64,000 nucleotides of DNA from Cylicocyclus nassatus (lineage: Eukaryota > Nematoda > Chromadorea > Rhabditida > Strongylidae). Shown here piece after piece: positions 40,139 through 53,500 of this stretch (positions within the stretch are counted from its first letter, which is position 1; every line of letters begins with the position of its first letter). The position numbers were made by a program, and so were the translations under genes. The notes beneath the pieces are model-generated. The model had not been told where the DNA came from. It worked only from the letters and a program-made list of their open reading frames with translations, and did not search any database. The stretch covers positions 13,492,880 to 13,556,879 of the forward strand of contig CATQJL010000112.1 of assembly GCA_958299035.1 (NCBI GenBank). Direction: 5' to 3'.

Positions 40139-42621
40139 CGCAGATCTCCGCGGGGTCTTAATAAAACTCTGCAACATTATTTATCATTCTGATCGTCATG
40201 ACGCGACGAGGAGCACCGACAACGTACCAAGCGTGGAAAATCACTTATCAACGAGATAGGCGCGACTGCGCGACTCTCAGCACAAGATTCAAGCGCTGTT
40301 TCTCGTTTTTATTGAAGTCCAACAGCTTTCATGAACTTCTGAAACTCTATCGTACTCTAAAAAGGCCTTAAGTGAGAAATACAGTCCTGAATTTTGGGAA
40401 AACCTTCTTTGCAGCCTGAGAAATGCAATAAAACGCAATAATTCTGTTTTAAGTTGATATTTTTTCATTGCAAAAATTTCGTCTACAACACATATTTGTC
40501 GTGCTGGCTTTTCAGCACCTCATAGCGGTCCACTAGCGTGCGCAGGAGGAAGAAAGGTCGTCGTAAAAAGTAGCCTATGTGTGCAGGATTATCTCAGCAT
40601 GGTAAGAGCTAGAGAGCTCAGATGCTGTAATTATGTAGAAGTCTGCTGGGGCTTTTATGTAGGCTATTTAAGTCTTTGTGCGACCACCTGCAGAAAAAGT
40701 TTTTCTAGAAACTTTGAAAATTCGAACATTTTTTGCCCTCAGAAATGCACTAATTTTCCAAGTGAGCTTGGAGTCTTCTCGTTCTGCACAGAAAGGACCA
40801 AATCTTCAATTTCTGCCAACATCGTTGGGGTAATGTCTTACACATCTTTTGGACCCATCACCCAGGCGCTCCGATCCCTGCAGAAGTGCCGTCAGCTGCG
40901 AAAAGAGTTGCAGTCAGAGGCAAGTTTGACAGCTTGTAATTTTTGAGCACAAATCGCAAAACTCGAATGCAGCTGCGGGTCAAAAGTTAACAGGTTCCTC
41001 AATCAGATCATTCATGGTTTGGACGAAATTCTTTGAACTGCACAGAAGAATGGACGCAGGAAAAAAATTATGGTTTTTTGATGTGCACGTCAAACGTCTT
41101 GGCATCGATAGAAATCAGAAGCGCATTGAAAAGTTTACGCATCGCTCTACTGAACACTATACACATTTGGTGTCAAAGTCCGACCGAACGCCAAAAAATG
41201 CGTTTGATGAGTTTTTTTCTCAAAAGTGCCCCGGAACTTTCCTTACAACCTAATAGAAAAATTGAGAAGTCACGGAGAAAAGTCTAGTTATAGTGAATTT
41301 GTGAAAGGGAGGGTCTACTGTCTACTGGTATGTTGGTTTCAGCCTAATAGCTGAATTACATTGCACACAGAGTAGTAGAACAACGTTTACCCTGACCACA
41401 AAACGATCACAAACAATAGCACGGCATTGTTGCCAACAATAAACAAGAAGCTACGAATAATAACTTGACACTGGGGAGAAGCCTTTAGTATGACCCTCCA
41501 ACAGGACTATTTATAATGCGCTCTCAATAATCTTCTCGGTCGTTCACGTGGCCAGGTTTGGCTTTCTTCTCAGCTCTCACTCCCACGAGACTCTTCCGCT
41601 CATCCCCTCCCCTTTTCCCATCTCTTCGAATACCTGTGCTGTAAGGTCAAGCCTCTTTTTCAAGATTGGTAGGTTGCTGAACCTTGCAATCCAAGAGATT
41701 ACAAATAGCAAATGCGTTCCACTACCCGTCTATCATATGCTCCCCCTCCCTCTTTACCTTAGTCTCGGATTTTGCTTGCAGCGAATCAATTTGACGCTTT
41801 CATGTACTTTGCATTTATACATTGTTGTAAGTTCAGCTCATTCTAGTGTCCACAAGTACAACAAAGTTTTCATTTTCCATTTCCATTGTTTTCACTTTGA
41901 AATGTAGGCTCAATAAACAATAACAATGAAAGGACACACAGTTCTTTCAGAAGTACACCTAGACTTTAGCGGTCCCTATTTTGCTCAGCATTTATCGGTT
42001 CCATTCTGAAGCACACATAGGGTATTCTCTCACCAAATCACCGTATTTGATTGTTGGATCTTATTCGTATTGCTATCAAACGAAGTTATTGCTTCGAACG
42101 AGCAAGCTGGTTTCTCGACCAAATATGATGCTCGCTTAATGGCATTGCTTTTTTATGCATTGTTTCTCTTTTCTCGCTGGTAAGTTTTGTGCTAATTCTG
42201 CTGATAATTTTTACTTTAACCTTAACTTCCTCCTTCCTCATCTGCACAGTTCAGGGCTGTTTGAAGGTCACTGCCTGAACTACCTTTGAACTTTCCAATC
42301 TGTTAAATGTATGAAAACAAGCAATCGAGATTAGCTGAACCAAGAACAAGCGAACAGTAGGCAAATGGTCCACTTCTCGCGTGTTCTTGATTTAGATAAT
42401 GCCATAGAGCTGGTCCCTTTGATAACGAACATTTCCTTGTTTCATCGGGTGAGTCAAATTTTTGTGTGGACAGATCCGCAAGTCGTTACGATTGGCATGG
42501 AGGCACCTTTTACTTTTGTAGGCGTCTTTGACTTAAACCCACGTTAGCACTGTTATATTCGTCGCATAGATATCTTTCGATCTTCCAAATCAGATAGACA
42601 TCTTACGAAAGCAAAAAAAAA

Positions 42622-42861
42622 TTATTTTACAAGTGATTTAATTTCATCGCTTTGCATCTTGGTTGCGCTCCTACTGACTTGTGAATCTGAACTGAGAGTT
42701 TGCTGAAATTTGTTCGCATAGCTATCGTGGTTCAAAATGGACATTTTAAGAACATTTTCAGTTTGAGCATCAGCTGATATATAGGAATACCTGCCCCGTA
42801 CGTCAGGTTGTTGTTCAAAAAATTTTAAATTAAAGATCCTATTTTCTTCATCTATACGCAA
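42622..42861 (-). CDS. Possible gene fragment, unrecognised
   Basis: An open frame of 79 codons with balanced, non-repetitive composition (…YSYISADAQTENVLKMSILN…, ending KSLVK-stop). It looks more protein-like than most frames here. Its upstream end coincides exactly with the edge of the foldback element at 42861, so if it is an exon the element has landed in or next to it. No family recognised. Confidence 0.25.
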   Translation of the reverse strand: MRIDEENRIFNLKFFEQQPDVRGRYSYISADAQTENVLKMSILNHDSYANKFQQTLSSDSQVSRSATKMQSDEIKSLVK

Positions 42862-43447
42862 TTCATGACACTGAAAGACTGGGCGCCGTTGCGCTGGTCA
42901 AGGTAGTTCGTGCTTGGGAGAGACAGCAGATGGTAAGAGAAACGAAAGAGTACTCGATCAAAAAGACGCATTTCATTTCGTGTAATTCCTTCGTGTTGGT
43001 GACCAACGGTGAGTATAATTTGGAAAAAGCAATTCTTAACTACATTCGGAGAAACAAGATGACCACTGTGCGGGAGCTAGCAACGCACACTTGCCTAGAA
43101 GTAAAAGCTCGTCTTACGATGAATTAAGGTAGAGTGTCAGACTTATAGCGCTGCAGCAACGCATTGTTCTACATTCCATCTTAACTTCCTTTTAGCAGTG
43201 TGAACGTCTTCTCACAGCCTTCCTCGTTTTTAGCTAACAGCAGCCAGAAAGTGAATAAAAAGTTACAAAACTAGAATTTCCTTCTAGACATAAAAACACC
43301 TATAGGCGATTCGTAGCACGCAAAGACTGTGAACATACCGGAGACTTTAATCGAGCGCTCTTTCATTTCTCTGACCATCTGCTGTCTCTCTTATGCGCCA
43401 ACTATCCTGGCCGAACGCAACAGTGCCCAGTTTTAAGTGTCATGAAT
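42861..43447. mobile_element. Foldback/TIR element, about 590 bp
   Basis: Arms of about 95 bp: ATTCATGACACTGAAAGACT… at the left (42861-42960) and …AGTTTTAAGTGTCATGAAT at the right (about 43353-43447). They share GTTGCG, AGAGACAGCAGATGGT and a CTCGAT inner end. The arms differ at roughly one position in six, so the element is old. No transposase remains. Family not decided; the CACT terminus is seen in several DNA-transposon families. Confidence 0.75.
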
Positions 43448-43933
43448 CATGTATATTTTATGGATTCTTTGAGTAAGTGCAGCCTCGATACATACAGTTC
43501 AGCGTGATTTAGACCAAGGCATCCAAGGCATAGTTTGGCTGCAGCTGCCTCTATGAGTTTCGTGACATAAACACCCGCACAAAAAGACACGCTTAGCGCT
43601 TTATTATAAGTGATGATTATTTTTAGATTACATGAGGTGCAGGGGAACTATGTTCACTTAACTCACAAAAATTAGCTCTTTGGAAAAAAAACTGAGTGAA
43701 CGACTCACGACCACTCAAGTTTGCACACCAACTCTCACCCTTTACCGCGTTCTCTACTGCTACCTTTCTCAAGATAAGATGCACAGCATGCACAGCAGTG
43801 CTGCAGTAATAAACAAGAAATGCGCTTCTTAAGCCCATTTCCTTAGCACAATCTTATATCTAAAGTAACTGGTGGTTTAACAACATTTGTAATATTAATT
43901 CACTTCAAAAAATCAAGCTGTATCAGCAGCATT
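43448..43933. other. No supported gene
   Basis: A minus-strand frame (43623-43838) starts MGLRSAFLVYYCSTAVHAVH and is followed by polar sequence. It might belong with the neighbouring uncertain minus-strand frames, but no consistent splice phases were found. Confidence 0.3.
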
Positions 43934-44203
43934 TCAGAAAAGTGGGAATTGAGAAAGCGTGACAATAGCCTCACCCAACTTTGTTTCGGGAAGCATAAGC
44001 ACCTTCAAGATGCGGTCGTATGCGTAGGCAAGCGATCCTGATACTCTCTCTGCAGTCACGCTTTTGATGTGGTATAAGTACATCTGTAAATGGAAGTACG
44101 TAGTGGAATATTTTAACAAGTCAGCTCTACCTTCTGATGTTTTCCACTCTGTAAAGGACCCCCTTTCTTCTGGTCGGTACCGAAGCAGGAGGAAAGCCTG
44201 CAC
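43934..44203 (-). CDS. Possible minus-strand gene fragment, unrecognised
   Basis: Open frame of 89 codons with protein-like composition (…LLLRYRPEERGSFTEWKTSE…, …RVSGSLAYAYDRILKVLMLP…). Consensus-like splice signals occur inside it (TTTACAG acceptor near 44083, GGTGAGG donor near 43970), so it could contain one or two exons of a larger gene. I recognise no family and could not chain it to other exons. Confidence 0.22.
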   Translation of the reverse strand: MQAFLLLRYRPEERGSFTEWKTSEGRADLLKYSTTYFHLQMYLYHIKSVTAERVSGSLAYAYDRILKVLMLPETKLGEAIVTLSQFPLF

Positions 44204-47200
44204 TGAATCAAGTTCTTGCGAAGAAAAGATGGCTAGGCAAGAGCTTTTTTATGGTTTTTTACGGTCGTTCAGCAGCCTTCACGTGCTAAGCCATAATGCC
44301 TCCTGCATGAATTTTCATATAATAGCATTCTTACTCCTAGACAAACGAAAGTAGGCGTCCGTGTTGTTTGTACGTTGCTTTCTTCTACCCGCTGTTCCTA
44401 TTCCTGAAAGAAAAAAATGTAATGAAGCATAACAAGAAGTCATTAACTTGAAGATTTTAAACTGCGGCGTCGCGTATTTCAACATCCGCTTCCTCGCGCT
44501 TGTGTCCTCAAGGGTGCTCCCGCACCGATCTGTCGGTTAGCACGTCAGCGTTTTCGTGGACTTCTTATCGATTATAGTTCGCGGGAACTTTTCCACTTAG
44601 CACAAGTCCTCGGGCAATTAAGCACTTCTTTCAGGACTTTCCGTCCGTGGCTCACGTGCTCAATAGTAAACCTTGTTCTCGTGGGGGAAGGGAGGAGGGA
44701 GGTAGGGGACGAATTGCCATTTTGAACCGCCCACGCGGACTAGTGGTTCTCAAACGACATGCAGCCGCATCGCAAAGGAACCCTTGTGCGGAAGCGACTC
44801 AAAATGACGGGATCCATCCTCCTAGCCGTCATCAAAACTTCGGAGATTTTCGCTTGTTTACGGAAATTTGTTTGAATAGTGGGGTGGGCCGCATTGAGAA
44901 AAAACAAAAATCCTAGGTTTAAAACATGTTTTCAAGCTATGAGGCAGTACCATTTGTGTCTCATTTTGTAATCTGCACTGCAATGTTAGTTTGATTTGTA
45001 TTGGTAATTGTGGGCTGTCTCATGATTTTGATAAAATTCTCACTGCTTCTTTTTGAGTGGAGCTCATAGTTAAAGCTTTAGCGCAGCTTTGTGGGCGAAG
45101 CTGAATTGAACTTACGGCGCCTCAGTCCAACATCCAGTGAGCTATCAATGAGGATCGATTCCTAGACTAAAAATCTTGCGTGCTCTCAGGCAGCTACAAC
45201 ACTTATGCAGGTTGCACCTACACCACTTGTGCAGGTTTGGTGAAATAGGTAGTTGATTGCGATTCAGACCGCATGGACCTACTTTGAGACCGGCTAGTGA
45301 CGATTATTTCTGCATCGCAGGCCAATCTTTGATAGCGGGACTACCAAAAAAATCGATTAGGATATCGCCTCGCAAATAAATGGACAAAACAAAACTACGA
45401 TTTTGACAGAAAACTCATGAAGAATTGAAATGGTTAGAACATAAATCAAGTAAATGAATGAATTATAGTTTAAGGGGCTTTAAATATAAGCCTAAACAAT
45501 GCAAAAAAAGAAGAAAGCGATTATAAAGAAGATCAAGCTTTGGCCGTGTGTGTCAAGCATTGTCAATGTGTAATCGCGAACATGATTCTACTTACAACAA
45601 GACTTACAACACTTACTACTTTCACTTGTTCTCCTTTTTTGTACCAAAATCATTTTTTGCGATACACCCCGATATTGTGCAGTTTCGTACGTTCTATTTT
45701 CGAGCGACTACTCAATCAGGCACAAGTTTTAAAGGCGGGTTATTACACAATGGACGTGCTCCTCCTGCGAAAACCGCGCGCAATTTGAAAGCAAAGCCAA
45801 AATTAACAAATTGCTTGTTTACAGAGTGGAATCAAGCATATGACACCATATCTGGGCTGTGAGCGTAGAATATTGACTACGGAAGAATTTTGTTAAGAAA
45901 ATACTGAATATTATGAATACTTATGTTGAATAATACCTTTTCTTTAGTCCCTTTTCAGACAGCCACCTTACGGTCTGAGATCGTATGAAGCATATACTTC
46001 TGGAAATTCACAGTTTTGGATTTTTTTTTACTATGGACGGATTAGTCGGTCAAGAGTTCGTCCCAAAGCATGAAGACATTCTCATATCATCGTCTTTTCT
46101 GTACTTTTCGCCTTAATTTCTACATGAATTGCTTTGTTGGATATCGCGCTACAGTGCCAAAACCTTGTGCTGCGTAATATTCAGCTCCAATTTGAATTTG
46201 CGCCCATATCTCACGTTTTTCTTTTTAGACAGCGTTTTTTCTTGTCTTCTTCTAAGTCGATGGGTTTCCGATAAGGGTCAAAGGGGACTTCGTTAAAATC
46301 TTCGGAAGCCATGGAGAGGGAGACTTCGTTGGGAAGCTCTAGAAATCTAATTATACCAGGCCCTGGTCTGGATGATCGTATGCTACATAATTGGAAGTGC
46401 AAATCATAAAGGTCCTTTTAAGCGTTTACTCTTTGAGAAAGCTTATTTTATGCTTGAAAAGTACGAAAAGGAACATTTTCGTGACTTAAGTACATATTTG
46501 AGGAGATTATCGGCGAAACTTTCCATTGATCTTATTTTTTCCTCTTTCGCTACAATCAGCACTCACCACTTTCAGAACATCTTTCAAATGCCTCAAACTT
46601 CGTAGCATTTTTTACCCCCTCCCGCAAAGTTTTGATTTGCCCCATTCACAAACGCGAGCAGATGATGTGATGCTGTGGGTGGAAATGACGAGGGGCGCAT
46701 GTCCAACAGATCCTGTTCGTCTGATAGCATGGGAGCGTTCGGAACCGGATCTGTGCGATTGTAGCCCATTTTCGTCGGAATTCGTTAAGGCCGCTCTATT
46801 ATCACAATTTCCACATCTGTCTGTTTCAAATCTTTTTTTTTGTTATCGGCGTGAGATTAACGTTTGTGTTGAAGTTTTTTTTTGGATAAATCTAGAGCAG
46901 AATAAAATTTGGAAGAACCGTTCTTTTCTGGCTGAGTACTATTGGAAAACTTGGAACGTAACAATGTTAAATAGAACCATGTCATGAATAGTTCTCTTTT
47001 TTATATTTCTTACACTCGAAGCTGCGTCAAAATGAAAGAATTAAAGTAGCAGTATAACACCTGCCACAAAATAATGTTAGTTAACACCTTACCCACCCCT
47101 AATATGAAATTACGAAAAAACGAACTATAGCGAAATCAGGTAAGCTAGTGCGTTAACTCAGTCCCTATAGGCTCGTCAGCTGATATCAACCAAGTACGCT

Positions 47201-49676
47201 AGAATTCGCTAAATACGCCCTCTCAAACAATCCGGATTACACGAAGCTAAATATTCTGGTGTAGACGAGAAAGCTCCTGCGAAAGTTTTATAGTTGTGTG
47301 TTCTTGACAAAAGACTTTCTTTCAAATGAATATGAACTTGAGAGGCTTTGACAGTTAAGTACATTCAAGTAGGTTTAAGTTACTTTTTCTATCGCACGAC
47401 GCCATCCGTCGTATGATGTTTGTCGTCACTTCGAAGCAGTTAGTTTGCATACATGTTCTCTAGTTGAGAGGTCTTGATTTTCATCTAGCTTGTCGCTTAC
47501 ACTTTATGACACTTATACTTCACTTTTCTGATGTGTGCAGTTGCACAACACACGCATTCTCTTCTGTGGGCTTGGGGCAAAAATTTAATGAAAAAAGCAA
47601 GCAATTAAGGAACAGCACAAATTACAGTGAATTGCCGTTGAAGAAACTGCATCAATTTCAATTAACATAATAGTGTGATTGCTCACTACACTAGCTGTCT
47701 TTAGTGCCTATGCTGTTTCTGAATATGGTTTTATGGATTTGTATTCTTTCACGAGTTTCCTCTTTTTTCGCACACAGGAAGTGTATAGCACAGGACTAAA
47801 CATCAGACCATCAAATTTCAAAACGGTTTCCTGAAAAAAGGGCTATTAAAGTAACATCTAATCTGTTTATCTTAGCTTTTGCTTTCGCAAGTCATAAACC
47901 AAAACAAAGAGCACTAGAACAACATACAGAAAGTTCAAATACAAATGTGCAGATTGTACAGTCATTTGAGAAAATTATCAGTTATAGAACCCGAATCTTT
48001 ATCTTCTCTCGGGTGGTGGCCCTCTTAATTCAAAAAGAACTCTTGTTTAACCCGAGTGCTCATCATTGCAATGAAAAATAAAGCTTGGAGTTAAGTAATT
48101 GCTAGCTGGTCCATTATGAAAATTCCCTTTTCGCATGTTCAAATCTCTAATTGAAATAAAAAACCTACAACGCTTCGTAGCTGGTATCAAGTCATATTTT
48201 ACTTCAAGAAATCTCATGCATCATCTTCAACTTTATGGAAAAAATGTCTAACTATCTCGATAAAAAAAGAACTTTGCCTAGTAATGAAAACTTGCAAGTA
48301 AGTTTGATTTAGCGAATCAGGAGCTTTACTGCCATTTCCCTCCCCCCCCCCCCCCCCTCCCCCCAAAAAAAAACTTGTTTGCATAGGCAGCCAAGCAGCC
48401 ATTCATATTCATTTTCTTGCATCATGGCGCTTCCCCACTAAATGGCGTTTTAACTTAAAAGTGTTGCATAATCAATAAAGTTATTTAGGAACTTGAATTG
48501 TTGATTTGCAGGCACTTGATTTTTTATGTATTTTATTAAAGAGAACTAACTCGAGCCTAGCCAACATCAATTCCACTGAACTAGTTTACGCTGTTTTCTT
48601 CCTCTCGAAAAAGTTTCAGGGATACCACTGATCAATCTTAATGATAACGAGTTGTGAAATTAAATTCATCGGAACAATGAATAGCTCAAAAAACATTTTA
48701 AAACTATTTCATTCTTTAGAATTTTTGGAAAAAAGGGAAGAAATTTCTTGAATATAAGTTCAAAAATTTCTCCCTGGAATAGCTCAAAAGTCAAATTTCT
48801 TGGAAATTTTTGAAAATTTGCTTGAAGTGTCTGGAAAAATAGTGAATTTCTCAGAAATTATTTTGAGTGGGGAGCACAACGATTTTGACCCACTGTACAT
48901 CCCTTTTAAGTTATTTCAAAGATACTTTGAATGAGGAGCAGCCAAATAAGTTTCAAAATCATTTTCTTCTCTACCTGTGAAAGTGAAAAATTCTAAAAAT
49001 TATCTCGAGGGGGAGTGCGGAGTGTTTTGAGTTTTTTTTTTAAATTTTTCTCTCAATCGGATACGAACACCTTATTATTCTTCATGAAAATCGCAAAAAA
49101 TCTGTCAATCATTCAGTTCTCGAATCAAGACATTAGAACCTCAAACACCTGACGACAATTTTATACTTTTTAGAACAAGTTTCAATTTTTTTTACCTTTG
49201 CAGTTGCTTGTAAAACATGTGAAGGTTTTGCACGAAACACACTTAGTTAAAATCAACAAAGATCCGGTTCGAAAATTATTCGAACCTTTTAAACTTCCGC
49301 GCAGAGAGGGGGAGGCCTAATGGGCACTTTGACGTCACGACGACCGGGTCAATAACTCTTACTCGTGGACGAGTTTGAGGTGGTCATTGTACGCCATCGG
49401 CTGTCCGATGTCCTCGTCACCTCGTCATTGCGCATTAATCGATCGATCCGTTTACTTCCATTCCTCTTCTTTCGGGGTTCCCAACTAGGGATTAGGCTCT
49501 CCCTCTTTCCAAGTTATTTTTCTTCATTTCTCATCCCATATTCGGACAAAGGCGTGTCCGATAAGCTTCGTCGAACACATTCATCGTCTTCTTCAACGTT
49601 CCGCACTCCTTCTTCTTTCCAAGAACCGGTAGGTCATTCATTCTTTCGCCCCAAATCCAGTCGTTCTTGGTCACGC
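44204..49676. other. Long stretch without recognised gene
   Basis: Mixed AT-rich sequence with GC-richer patches around 44470-44880 and 46620-46790. A minus-strand frame at 46211-46402 contains a Kozak-like CCATGG start (MASEDFNEVPFDPYRKPIDL…) and a GTGAGA donor; it could be a first exon, but nothing follows it convincingly. A palindrome GTGTGCAGTTGCACA is at 47533-47547 and a run of 16 C at 48342-48357. Confidence 0.4.
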
Positions 49677-49679
49677 TTA

Positions 49680-50594
49680 GGCTTGAGATATACCTGACGA
49701 TAGAGCTATAGCGGGTGTTGGCGAATCGCTGATGTCTGCGCTGCCTTTAGCTGCTCGTGGCTGCTGCGCTGGGTACGCTTTGGGTGCAAGAACGAGTAGC
49801 TTTACCCATTACTACGCTTAGCTTAGCCCATTAGGAAAGTAAGTTTTGAGAACTATCAAAAACTGAAGAATATGATTACATGTTCCAAAAAAATCATCCT
49901 CTTCTCATCAACAAATCTTTTTGAGAAGCATACAGTTGCAAACCAAATGTTGCACTAGTACTGAGAAAATAATCATTACCATTATTTAAGCGGTGTCGCA
50001 ATAGAATCTTGATTTGTGCTTGAGGCAAAAACCGAACGACCTAGGTCATAGCTGCCATTAATGTATTGAGGTGTACTGGTAACATCCCACTAAATCGTAA
50101 ATTTTCTAATTTTTTATTAATCTAATTTGATTCTTCGCAAAAGTTTTGTGCGGTTTTCATATTTATTTATTTCATATTTATTGTTCACTTTGTCAATTCT
50201 CTGTTAATTTTCCTATCGAAGCATTTGCGTTTTGGTCTTGCAAATTTGTCACAGTTCAGTAACGCAACAAGCGCTCCAAAAATCCTTCAGAAGTTCAAAA
50301 GGATGTTAAAAACGGGCAAATCCGAGCAAAATCAGCGCTAGCAGCGTGAAGCAGCTGAGAGAAGCTCACCAAAAGTGAGCTTCATATCGCGTAGCAGCGA
50401 GGAGCAGCTACGAGCAGCAAGCAGCAGCGCAGAGCAGCGCAGCATCACCAGCTATAGCGGGTCTGTATCGCGTTCGCTGCAGCAGCCAGAAGCAGCAGCG
50501 TTGCATGGCGTCAATCGATACGCATAAAAGGTGTTGCTGCTGGCAGCGTCTTATCGTCAGCTATAGCGACCCATCGTCAAGTATATCTCAAGCC
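49680..50594. mobile_element. PIF/Harbinger-like miniature element
   Basis: Terminal inverted repeats GGCTTGAGATATAC (left) and GTATATCTCAAGCC (right) are perfect over 14 bp and continue imperfectly through CTGACGATAG…CTATAGCG. TTA stands directly outside both ends (49677-49679, 50595-50597), the 3-bp duplication typical of PIF/Harbinger. The two sub-terminal regions are CAGC/GCTG-rich and complementary, so the inverted part is longer than the clean ends. No transposase frame is evident in the 915 bp. Confidence 0.75.
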
Positions 50595-50597
50595 TTA

Positions 50598-53500
50598 GGC
50601 AACCCGCCTGTCTTCATGGTTGCGTGATGACGGCCTTCTTTCTTCAAGTATGGCTATTTTTCTCAAGCAGTTCATACTCATAGCTGTCCAGGGAGTCGTA
50701 AAAAAATGCTCCCCACGCAGTAAACATAACGGCGAAATGCGTTTTGTGAAGGTCGTGGCTGATCGCTTTGGCTGATTCAGTTCGTGTTTTGCGTTCTACG
50801 ACCGTCCACGATGTGACTAACCTGTAATCTAGTCAATTCAGAAATTTCTGGCATTTTCATATTGGAATTTTTATTCAAAGTTTTTTGAGCTTCATTTTCT
50901 ATTCGTACGTATAATCAACTGACTGTTTGTTTATTATACTCGATGATGCTCCAAAGCTCAGAAGAAAAGAAATACAAAAGAAAAAGGTGTTTTGAATCAC
51001 ACCATTTTCGTATTCAAAAAATCTCAGGAAAACAATTTCAAACTCCATAGAATGTGGTTCCTTGACTTGCTGGTCTAAATGATTTTTCCTTTTCGATCCA
51101 GTTTTGGGTGTGGTCAATTAGGAGATAGGATATTTTTCCGTTTTCATCTAGGCAATTCAACATCTTGGAAAACGTAGAGCACGATTTTCAGGAGATATCT
51201 TTTCCATTTGTAATTTTCTTATGAATTTAGAGTGCGGACCGTTGTTATTTTTTTTGTGTAGACTTGTTTATTCATGGAACCTTTTCAAAGAAGAATAGTA
51301 CGAAAGGTTCTAGGAATTTTTTCCTTTCCCGTTTGATGTGTAGAAATAGAATATACTCCCTCATTTGAGTTTTGTTCAAACCGCTGTAATTTCATCACTT
51401 TTTGTAAGAAGCTAGAAAATATTCTTCAAAATTTCTTCCAGATTCTCGAAGGAAATCACTATACTTGAAACATTTCCTTGAAAATTTCCGAATCTCTTCA
51501 ATTGCACACTTCTGACTGAAATATGTGGAGTTGTAAGGCTTTTCTTTTCAAAGAGCTGCTTAGAGGGCTTTCAACATGCAGCTTTCTTATTTGTGAAAAA
51601 GAGAAGAGACTTTGGAAATTTGTGGATCTTGCATGGACCGCACTCATACGACCTTCCTGTGACGTAATAGAAAATGAATTTCATTTCTCGACAAATCTAA
51701 TATTTCAATTCATTTGCCTTCGACCTTTTTCCTCTCACTGACTTTGATTGGCATCTCATTTCACTTGACTAGTATTGCTTTTACCCTATCGTATTTACTT
51801 TTTCCTCCTCTTAATTGACATTGAGCCTTTCTAACTAGTTTTCTAGCCTCTCTACAGCTGATGTGTAGACTCAAAGTATTATACTTTTTCTGCAAAGTTC
51901 ATCGAAGTAAAGTGGATGCTGCGAAGTTGAAGTGTTAGCATTCTCAGGGTGTGGCTGGAATTTTCTTTTTATTATAGTTTTAAGAAGTTGGAATTGTTTG
52001 TAATCAGAGCCAGTCATGAGTTTACAGTGAAGTTGAAGGGGGCAATGTTTGTCAAACAGATTGAGCAGTTCACCTTGCTTTTCAAAGTAAATTTTTGGGG
52101 AAGGAGTTAGCTAATAAATTCCAGGAAAAGCATACCAGTGAGGTGAAATCAGACTGAGTAAAAAATGTTTATATTTCCAGACAAAAATCAAAAAAGATAT
52201 CACTGCTTGAAGTTTGAACAAAGCCATAGAATTCAGAAAAAATTGATTAAATTTCTCAGGGGTTGACAGAATTTCCTCATGTTAGTAAATTTTTTCTTCA
52301 AGCATCTAATCATTACAGAACAAATTTCGCTTGCAAGCATGGTCTTGTGGAAATATTCTGCCCATAAATTTCATCATTATGAGCCCATTTGGAACATTTA
52401 TTGGTTCATGGGGCCCATTATCTCGTCTCTGTAATGTGCCTTCAATTTTTTTTTTCAAAAGATGGATTTCTAACTGTCACCGAGACCCTCAAGCCAAAGC
52501 CACAAAGATTAGGGGAGAAAACCAGAAAAACACCTAATCTCCGTTCTCCTTTCGATTGTGCGGAAATTAGATGAGCATATAGATAGGATGGTATCTAGAC
52601 CTTTAATTAGATATGTCAATGGTAGAAAAACAGGTGCAATAGGTTTTTTCCTTGAAAGTGGAGCTCTTCTTTGAGTTATTGGCCCTCTTATTCTTCGCAC
52701 TCGCTAAAAATGGGGGCAGTAGTTCTTAGCAAAGACAAATTCTTTACAAACCTTCAGTATTCTCCGTGTAAGCTCCTTTTTTTGCCAAAGAACTGAACCA
52801 GGAACTGCTTTCACCACTTCTTCGGGTTGTTCCCTATCATTTTCCGAGGCAATTCCGTTGAAAAGTTAAGCATTCATTTTATTCACGTTATGTCAACATT
52901 TGCAACATTTACCAGTTTCCACCCTTTACCCGAACATCATTGGCTGTTCGCGCAGTCATTGTGGCGATCATTTTCTGCTTCAGCTATTGGTGCTCTCTTC
53001 TCTTTAACAAGTTTGACAAAGTTTTTTTTTATAGGGGAGGGGGGGGGGGAGGGAGTGGAAGAGCTCATTCCAGTACTATTTGTCTCTAAGAATAATGTCT
53101 ATGCTTATTCGATTTCACGCTAGATTTCTCATCGTCTTACGCAAGCTTTCATTTACTTGGAGAAACCATCAGAATATCTGGCTGTGTGTGAGGTCAACAA
53201 GAACTTCTCTTTTTCTGTTTTTTTAATGATATCGCTCATTTTTAAAGGAAGTTAGAAACTCCTTCTCTGTACAAGTAGTCTCTCTAAGTTGTCTTGCTAT
53301 TCAAATTCTTAGAATGGCGCTTTTGGAGATCTTTTCTGGAGTTCTTATGTGGAAAATGATTAGGAGACTTTTTAATTTATTTCCCAAGCAGCAGCTCATA
53401 AGATGTGTTCGTCTGAAAAATTCAACTCTAAACCTTCACTCGCATCGTACTCTTTCCGACAATTGAATTCCACAAATGTATCATATGAGCTACCGCGAGC

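Larger units (their letters stand above)
38732..42621. other. Repeat-bearing region without recognised gene
   Basis: Holds two hairpin elements (39260-39419, 40043-40138, described separately). The longest open frames (40581-40946 and 41548-41907, + strand) lack recognisable domains and splice context. I see no exon series. Confidence 0.45.

Noticed and set aside
46526..46987. Longest open frame of the distal region (153 codons, + strand)
   Set aside because: Its ends are low-complexity Phe/Leu-rich sequence, the middle has no recognisable domain, and no start or splice context fits.
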